Program-made: the position numbers and the translations under genes | Origin: Euprymna scolopes | Taxonomy: Eukaryota; Mollusca; Cephalopoda; Sepiida; Sepiolidae | Reading direction: 5' to 3' | NCBI GenBank assembly: GCA_024364805.1 | Contig: CM044511.1 | Coordinates: forward strand, 1,165,613 to 1,229,612 | DNA: 64,000 nt | Notes under the pieces: generated by a model | The model's input: the letters and a program-made list of their open reading frames with translations, nothing else | Database searches by the model: none | Told to the model about the DNA's origin: nothing | In this document: piece by piece, positions 57,740-64,000 of the stretch | Layout: each line of letters begins with the position of its first letter | Position numbering within the stretch: the first letter of the stretch is position 1

Positions 57740-58090
57740 CCAACTTGCTCTTAGTCTCATAACGGTGTTGGGTAGATTACTCTCGTTCCGTCAGCCATGA
57801 TTGTAAAGTCTTTATTGTATTTATATTATTTGTATTACGTTTCCTAACTAGGATGTTATTCTTATGACGTTGTGGGGGTAGATTACTCTCGTTTCGTCAG
57901 CCATGATTGAAATGTCTTAATTGTATTTATATTATTTGGATTACGTTTCCCAACTTGGATATTATTCTTATAACGTTGTGCGGTAGATTACTCTCGTTCC
58001 GTCAGCAATGACTGAGAAGAAGTCTTAATTAGACTTCTTCTCAGTCATTCATTCTTAATTAGTCTTATATTATTTCTCAACTTAGATGTT
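57740..58090 (+). repeat. Minisatellite (~105-bp units, about 3.3 copies) derived from MITE-B
   Basis: GTAGATTACTCTCGTT recurs at 57772, 57879 and 57983 (periods 107 and 104). Each unit holds CGTCAGCCATGATTG and GATGTTATTCTTATGACGTT. These words match the interior and left terminus of MITE-B, and the array sits directly left of MITE-B copy e. Confidence 0.7.
58007..58047. repeat. Perfect hairpin inside the minisatellite
   Basis: ATGACTGAGAAGAAGTCT, a 5-bp TAATT spacer, then the exact complement of the arm (arms about 18 bp). It interrupts the last minisatellite unit. Confidence 0.9.
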
Positions 58091-58400
58091 ATTCTCACAA
58101 TTTTTCCATTGATGTAACCTCTGCTTCGGGTGCATCTTGTGGAACATAGAAATCGTATTGTCGAACTCGAAAATATATACAGAATTTCGAATGGAATAAT
58201 TTGTTTTATCCATAAGCGTAGCTTGATCTCGGTTCGTCAACCAACATCAAGTAAAAGTTCGAAATAATTGGTAATTTTTTTTCAGGATTGAACTTTCATC
58301 ATCTAGATCGTCACTTAGAACTGTATGTGATGTATCGTGGCAAGACGTAGATCCGAAGAAATTCGGAGTTTACATCGGCCGAAACGTTGTAAGGCTTTCT
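58088..58400. mobile_element. MITE-B copy e, joined to LINE copy 8 at its right end
   Basis: Left end CCATTGATGTAACCTCTGCT, right end CGGAGTTTACATCGGCCGAA and ACGTTGTAA. The final ~12 bases of the family terminus (AAATAACAC-like) reappear after the LINE, at about 58790-58800. This suggests that the LINE inserted into the terminal repeat. Confidence 0.6.
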
Positions 58401-58793
58401 CTGCTCTATCATTATTTTTATGACAAGTTTCTAATTGAGCTTTAATATATTTTCCCCTTTTCTCAAACTTTGATAAAATTATACTAGTCTAATTAAAATA
58501 ACTATCAACAATTCGCCCTACACTATTAAACTTGAACAATCATGTATTTTCTTTCTATGAAACTTGCCTAAACGTAGATCCAACGAGCAAATACTTTTTC
58601 TAAAATTGCGCTACTTTCCATCTGACTACAATATGTACGTCTTCAAGTCCCATGTAAACTAGTTCTTGCTAAGCAACCCATTAAATAATCAAATTACAAC
58701 AATTTTCCACTTGTAACGCTTATTACGCTGTTGTTCCGATGACTTCTCGACTGGCTTCGGCCTTGATAAGCTGTGACCCTTCTATAAAAAAAT
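58397..58793 (+). mobile_element. LINE copy 8 (LINE-1 family), 3' fragment
   Basis: CTCTGCTCTATCATTATTTTTATG (split here as the RYFHG-equivalent), ACTATCAACAATTCGCCCTA, and TACGTCTTCAAGTCCCATGT match the C-terminal coding and 3' end of other copies. It ends CTTGATAAGCTGTGACCCTT then A7. Strongly diverged, so old. Confidence 0.65.
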
Positions 58794-58804
58794 ATAACAC
58801 TACA

Positions 58805-59483
58805 ATTATATAAATGCAACTTTCTCTGTGTGTGAGTTCCTACCTTATAGACTCCAAAACGGCTGAACAGATTTTCTTTAACATTTATACAACTTTAGTG
58901 TATACGTATGGGGATGATATTAGTTAAGTTTTGTCTCAGAATGCCCCCGATGGTTACCGATAATCGATAATCGAAACCGTTATTTTAATTTATACATCAT
59001 CGGTAAAGCCATTTGTCCATGTCGCCGCTTAGCAACAATGATAGAACAACGGGCCGTAAAAATTCTTCTGTAGGTAAGTTGTTACCAGTTTTTTTGTGTT
59101 TTTTTTTAGCTTGACGTGGTCTTTAGGTTAAACTCCGCATGTAATTTTTTTCATTAACTGCAAAAGATTTTTATAAGACTTGAAAATTTACCATTTTTTT
59201 AATGGCGTGCTCTGCAGGTTCAAACCTCGCACGTAAATTTCCTAATGTTTTTTTTTGTTTTGTTAACTGGAATGAAGTTTATATAAAATAATTTCATAAC
59301 CAAAACAGTAGGTTCTCAACAGTGCAATGTGAAATAACATATTTTGGACTAAGCCACTGCATGAAGGCATGTGAAGCTTCCTCCAGGGAAATTCCACAGA
59401 TTTCGATGACAATAAAAATATAATAGTGTGAAATATCCGTTTATCATCATTTAATCCCGGGCACGTCAGATCTCTCTGCTAGT
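58805..59483 (+). mobile_element. Helitron-like element, non-autonomous, with 3' terminus
   Basis: 5' end TATATAAATGCAACTTTCTC then TGTGTGTGAG; 3' end ATCCCGGGCACGTCAGATCT then CTCTGCTAGT. The same 5' block occurs at 31424 and 37645. The CCCGGGC...GCTAGT end also resembles the three units at 22.8-25 kb. No Rep/helicase coding sequence. About 680 bp. Confidence 0.5.
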
Positions 59484-59484
59484 A

Positions 59485-59775
59485 AAAATAAACAGGTCGT
59501 GAGATTGTTCGCTTTTAACATACTAGTCTTTTAACGTAATACGAATTCCATTCCAGAAGCAATAAAACTTCAATCGTGCGTGACGCACAGTTAAAACGAC
59601 ATATCTTTAGTTTGTTTATTATGTCGCCACTTCCTCTCCTGGTTGACACCTGACTTATATACATTGGAATATATTTCCAAAACCGGATAGCATGCGAATC
59701 GAACACAAGACACTCGTTTTAGTTAAAATTGAGTTTATACTTAAACAATCGATAGTTTAACATGATAAGCCAGAT
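59485..59775. other. No supported feature
   Basis: Contains a 63-codon minus frame without domain. On the minus strand GTGTTCGATTCGCATGC (near 59695) has a B-box-like word, but no A box is found at the right distance. Confidence 0.45.
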
Positions 59776-59781
59776 TGAGTC

Positions 59782-60073
59782 ACCTTGCTATATCGTCTTT
59801 TCTCGGGGCCACATTTCTGAATAAACGTCTCACTTCCGTTTCCAGAACCGACTCTCTCATTATCTTGTAGATTACATGATTAGAAATGTCTTCACCTCCT
59901 AGACTCTTAATGATTGATTTTTCAAACTTCACCCCAAACAACACGTGGGTTTTTAATGTTCGTACGATCTCGTTCCCACGACCAGCCCTTAGATCGCATG
60001 TGTGTGCACTCGTTAAACTTTTGACATGATCTTTCCTGTCTGTCAACACCAGCCATCTGCCCTTTACTACTCG
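59782..60073 (-). CDS. Unrecognised ~96-codon open frame, possible exon
   Basis: The frame runs from just after a stop at 60074-60076 to a stop at about 59780. It contains KGRWLVLTDRKDHVKSLTSA, LKTHVLFGVKFEKSIIKSLG and VRRLFRNVAPRKDDIAR. Composition is balanced and charged (many Lys, Arg, Asp, Glu), unlike the Phe/Leu/Ile-rich noise frames around it. At the 3' edge GCAAGGTGACT resembles a splice donor (AG/GTGACT). At the 5' edge GTAAAGGGCAG could serve as an acceptor, though the pyrimidine tract is poor. There is no ATG near the 5' end. I recognise no family. It may be a host exon, a fragment of an unknown transposon, or chance. Confidence 0.3.
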
Positions 60074-60079
60074 TTAGTT

Positions 60080-60800
60080 GAAAATGTATTTTAGAAAACA
60101 TATTAAAATATGTTTGTATCTACTAGCTAATTTCTGCTCGCGTGCCATCGTACGGTCCTATTATATAACAAGTAGACGGGAAGTTTGGCTTTTCGCTGTC
60201 ATCTCGACTAAATTAGGTGCTATTCCAGATTAAACTCAATATCAAAAAGGATAATTGCACAGCATCTTTATTAGGTACTATCAGGTTTAAAAAAGACTAA
60301 CGTCAAAAACATATGCAGTTTTATCTAGTATACAATTTTCTTCAAGTATATGCAAATTCATAACACCATTTAAACGTAGGGATTAGAGTTTTTTTAACGT
60401 CTCTGTTTTTTAAACAAAGTTTTGATTATCTCCCTTTGCCACTGATCTTAGTAAAAACTGAAGTATCTATTTATTTTAACGATCTAGATTATTTGCTTAA
60501 AAATAATGCATACATTATTGTTATTTTAGTATGATCTTGTTTTTACTTAACATGTAAGTACATAAACACTCTTTGTGCTACTCTTTTTATTTTCCTCACA
60601 GAGTTTTAAATGTGAGAGTGAAACAAGAGATTCATGAATTGACAAAATAACATTGTCTATCCCAATCAAATAATGCTACTCTAAAAGACAAGGGCGCTCT
60701 TCATTAACAACAATAAACAAAGGGAAATTATGTTTCTGGATTTTTTAGATAAGGATTGGTTATTCCTAATATTTGGATTCATAGGGCTATTGTTCTCATG
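60080..60800. other. No supported feature
   Basis: AT-rich. No domain-bearing frame or matching repeat. Confidence 0.5.
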
Positions 60801-60805
60801 TTAAG

Positions 60806-61195
60806 TGTCATTTTCCTCCGACCCTCTCCAGATAAATCTTGTCAAACTTAGTAAATATTTCTGTCATTTGGACGAATTTTGAACGGAACCCTTTTATTTA
60901 GTTCACGAGGTATGATGATCTTATTCGGCAGCCATGACTGGATAGGGTTTATAAGTAATTCACAATTGTATATGAGCAGTGCGCAACAAGAAATTACAAG
61001 TGCGAATTACTTTGGACCTTATCAAGTCAGGGGTAACGGAAAAATAGCATGCTACCACCATCAATAAATAAAGGATTCTCTAGTAAATATTCCTCCAAAT
61101 TTCCAAGTTCCACAGAAATGTTCCAAGTTCAACACGATTCATCTGAAAAAGATCTAAGTTTGCGTCGACCGAAACCTTGTGAAGATTACCCTGCA
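60806..61195. mobile_element. MITE-B copy f
   Basis: Left end TAAGTGTCATTTTCCTCCGA, right end AGTTTGCGTCGACCGAAACC then TTGTGAAGATTACC. The interior is the clearest version of the family body: TCACGAGG.ATGATGATCT, GCAGCCATGACTGGATAGGG and AAGTAATTCACAATTGTA. Confidence 0.6.
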
Positions 61196-61199
61196 GATG

Positions 61200-61815
61200 A
61201 GAACATTAGTTAGATGAATCAAAATAAGACAGGGGTGGATATTTATTAGCATAAGAGAAAAAGGGAGATAATCTATTTATAGAAAACAAGGGAGTTAATC
61301 CATATATATATGCCTTTTTATAGTGTCTTTTCTATTTATTACAGTTGGTAATACTTTGTGTAAATCTCGAAAAAAGATCTATCAATAGATTTACAAGGTT
61401 GTTGTTGTCGGGTTGCCAAACGATGTCTATCAAAAATGTAATTTGGCAATTTAACATCAGATCTACTTAATATAGAAATGGAATTCGTGTGTGAAACTGT
61501 CTTTAATAAGTTCATTCACATTAAGAGATACACAATTCCCCCGAGGCCTCAGCTTATTAGTTGCAGCAACGCTAATCTTTTAAATGAATTTATTAATTGT
61601 ACGATTACAATCTTTTTATTCTTTTGTTGCCACGGGTCAGATGGGATCAATATCCAGGCGAGAACACTTTAGAAACCTTTCATTGAAGACATAAAGAGAA
61701 TGTGATGATAGCTTTGAGGTGAGGTGTTGTTGGCATCGACATTATCTCTACTTTCGACTGTTATCTTCCTAGTGGTGATTATATTCTAAAAATGTGAATT
61801 GAATCGTGACTAACT
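61200..61815. other. No supported gene
   Basis: No recognisable feature. A 64-codon plus frame (61478-61672) has no domain. Confidence 0.5.
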
Positions 61816-61819
61816 GATA

Positions 61820-62233
61820 TTAAAGCTCGTATTGATATGCATACGCAGTGTGATGATGTGCGAATGTGTATCTCGAGTAGTAAGGCTTGAGAACATGCGT
61901 TGCATGAAGATAAATGATGTGAGTATTAAAGACAAGCTTTGTTCTTATGACGTTAGAGGAAGATTAAATCTGGACAGTATAAGGAGATGTGTCCAGGAAA
62001 AAAATCGATGATATGAACATGCTATTAGAATAAATAAGGCTAGGTTACTATATGTATAACAGTTGAGGTAGCAAGTCCTGTTCACAAAGGAAACGCGAGA
62101 GAAAACAGGAAAGGAAGTCCAAAATATGGGCCAGAGGGCAAAACTCATAAATAAAGGCCTGGAAAATGATAGACTAGTTTGGAAATTATCTTTGTTAAGC
62201 CTTCCAACAAGTGGAAACCGACGGTAATCGTTT
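61820..62233 (+). mobile_element. Probable LINE 3' end with (GAT)n tail
   Basis: In broken frames it reads KTGKEVQNMGQRAKLINKGL and ENDRLVWKLSLLSLPTSGNR, a pattern like the C-terminus of several APE-type LINE proteins (basic stretch, then DRxxWRxxV, then stop). A (GAT)n tract starts within 20 bp, and RTE-like LINEs often end in such short repeats. The RTE-like LINE at 20.6 kb also ends with ATGATGAT. The RT itself is not present. Assignment is tentative. Confidence 0.4.
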
Positions 62234-62308
<75 letters not shown>

Positions 62309-62309
62309 C
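62234..62309. repeat. (GAT)n microsatellite
   Basis: About 25 GAT units without interruption. A poly-Met open frame through it is an artefact. Confidence 0.95.
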
Positions 62310-62815
62310 AGGTGGGGGGTGAATGTAAGGGTGATTGTGATAGTGGTTTTCTTCGAGGTATTACTGATGTCGTGTATTGGAAGAAAGGTGGATTTTTTAG
62401 AAAGCCAGTTTGGTTAAATCAGTTTGTCAATGGCGGCACTGACCTGCAATCAGCCATATAAAACTAAACATTGGTTTAGTTGTGACAATTCCTCGTTTGC
62501 CACTTCAACGTGTGAAGAATCCCTTACTTCAAAGCCAGCCTAAAAAACAAAGGAAGAAAGAAATGCTTCAGGGCTCCCAGCCCCACAATGTGAAAATACA
62601 ACAGGTTCACTCACCGGGCCGATATATCGTCAATCCTGTCGATAGGCAAAATCAAAAGTACCACTGGACCTTATGGTCACACCGTTCACTGAGATCTGTT
62701 AGCGGTCAGCTGTCAACAGTGGAGGTTAAAACACTAACGGAGGTTTGAACTTCAAACCTATATATTTGAAAACAATGTCAATAAGCGGGTTGGTGACCAA
62801 TCCAAACGTTTCAAA
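62310..62815 (+). other. Unrecognised repeat-like segment with A-rich end
   Basis: More GC-balanced than its surroundings. An 88-codon frame (62482-62748) contains MLQGSQPHNVKIQQVHSPGR and NPVDRQNQKYHWTLWSHRS, is Gln-, Ser- and Pro-rich, and looks like decayed coding DNA. I cannot name a family. It ends in an AATAAATAAATAAA-type tail (62815-62860), suggesting a retroposed element. Confidence 0.35.
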
Positions 62816-62869
62816 AAATAAATAAATAAATAAAATAAAAATAAAAAATTAAAAAAACGAGAGAAAAAA

Positions 62870-64000
62870 ATGTGTGTATATCATTATCGTCCCACAAGTT
62901 TTTATTTCCTTTTTTACCTCAAAGTTGTGGAGGATATATCTTGATGTTTTGAAGTGACACGCGATTATTCATCCGGTTTTACTGAGCTGCTAATTTACTT
63001 TTCTTACAAGATATTTTACGAATCTCTGCACTTCTTAGATATTCCTTTTGTTTTTGTTGTGCGTTCAACCTACAGGGACCTTTAAAGCTCAATTTCCTTT
63101 ACAAATATGTGGTTTAATGCCCCTCCAACAAAAAGTAGGGGCACTCTGAGTTGGGAACAAAATTGACAGTCGAAAAGAAGTATTCCTCAGTCCGCAGACA
63201 GAACGGATACCATAATTCGCTCCCAGTAATTAGACAGGACACTCATTGTGATGGTCACGAGCTACAGTTAGATTAGCAGTTAAATATACTCTTTTTCCAA
63301 AGAATTCCATGGAAGCAACCTTAAGAAGCATCATTTTTACAAAAGAAAGGAATACTAGTTTGTTTTTCGGTGGCCGTGGTTTACCAGACCTCTATGGGAC
63401 TGGTCTGCTTTGCTGTTCAAGCTTAACAACTCACTTCACCAGTCTCTAAAACAGAACTCTTGAACTGCGAAGAAACTGCTGAAATACAACTTTACATTGC
63501 TATTTATCCACCGATCAACTCTTGAAGAATTAAATTGGTCAATTGTCAATACTAACTCAATAAGCGTAACAGGCTTTTCAAGGCAAACTATGATTTCATA
63601 ACCGCGAGTCAAATGTGATCGTTCTTTTGTAATCAATCAAAATGATATTTCTCCTTTTTCGCAGAGATAAATCTTTTATAAATAATTTCAAAATAACTAT
63701 TTCAATCGAAATCTCAAAGCGAATGAACATTTCTTTTTCCGCTAGGAAATATTCTTAAAAGAATTCTCGCCTGGTCGGTGCTACAAAATTGGTCTTGACA
63801 ATCCCCTTTATCATCAGTCGAAATCATAAGCGAATTGGATATTCCCTTTTTGCTCAGAATTACATCCTAAACCAAAATCATCCTTATTTTTTAATTCTTG
63901 CCGGTTGGTGAATTGCATCTATTATGAAACCAAACTCACACATATATCAGTCCTGGTATTTACAACTGGACGCATTGCTAATGTAATCAGACCCGGTAGG
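62870..64000. other. No supported feature
   Basis: Unassigned DNA. Open frames are below 70 codons with no domain. Confidence 0.55.

Noticed and set aside
62234-62461. Protein starting with a run of 25 Met
   Set aside because: Direct translation of (ATG)n microsatellite.

Overview
The window looks like non-coding nuclear DNA of a metazoan, most likely a cephalopod and probably an octopod. The evidence is very AT-rich sequence, dozens of long (TA)n tracts (two of them broken by runs of N), 5S-rRNA-derived SINEs, and many decayed LINEs and mariners. The organism call is inference from repeat content, not from a host gene. I found no host protein-coding gene I could support. Nearly every open frame longer than about 60 codons belongs to a transposon or to T-rich low-complexity DNA. 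The window is probably an intergenic region or a long intron.

Layout. 0-5 kb: AT-rich DNA and a LINE copy whose 5' part is inverted relative to its 3' part (1.4-2.5 kb). 6-8 kb: two 461-bp inverted-repeat elements (called MITE-B here), then a 5S-SINE fragment at 8.3 kb. 9.3-11.5 kb: the longest copy of the main LINE family (LINE-1 family here, CR1/Jockey-like). 12.3-14.7 kb: a LINE fragment, several (TTA)n blocks with a duplicated unit, and a gap of Ns. 17.4-20.65 kb: a second, RTE-like LINE with endonuclease and reverse transcriptase, the best-preserved coding region in the window. 21.8-26.7 kb: a tRNA-like SINE, three abutting Helitron-like units with a solo LTR inside the second, a paralogous repeat pair, and a pogo-like MITE (MITE-A). 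27.9-29.2 kb: microsatellites and the second gap of Ns. 31.4-34.5 kb: a Helitron-like fragment, a complete-length mariner with both inverted repeats, and a LINE fragment. 35-39.4 kb: MITE-B, a 5S SINE and LINE fragments.

40.5-43.5 kb holds a cluster of irregular partial repeats containing a mariner 5' fragment. 43.6-46.8 kb is a nested block: LINE (-), MITE-A, a 74-bp near-perfect palindrome, a mariner split by a LINE on the other strand, and a second IS630/Tc1/mariner-type transposase remnant. 48-50.1 kb: three 5S-derived SINEs, one cleanly split by MITE-A. 50.8-51.6 kb: a diverged local duplication. 51.6-53.7 kb: a fossil Ty3/Gypsy-like element. 55.4-62.3 kb: MITE-B copies, one expanded into a minisatellite with a hairpin, a mariner fragment, a LINE 3' end, a Helitron-like element with a recognisable 3' terminus, and a LINE-like 3' end with a (GAT)n tail. 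The last 1.7 kb shows nothing I recognise.

The sequence elements do not work together as a pathway. What the window offers is a stratified record of insertions, several of which can be ordered in time by nesting. I do not see a convincing new biological system. The most promising leads are the two inverted-repeat families, the three abutting Helitron-like units, the MITE-derived minisatellite, and one unexplained 96-codon frame at 59.8-60.1 kb with splice-like edges.
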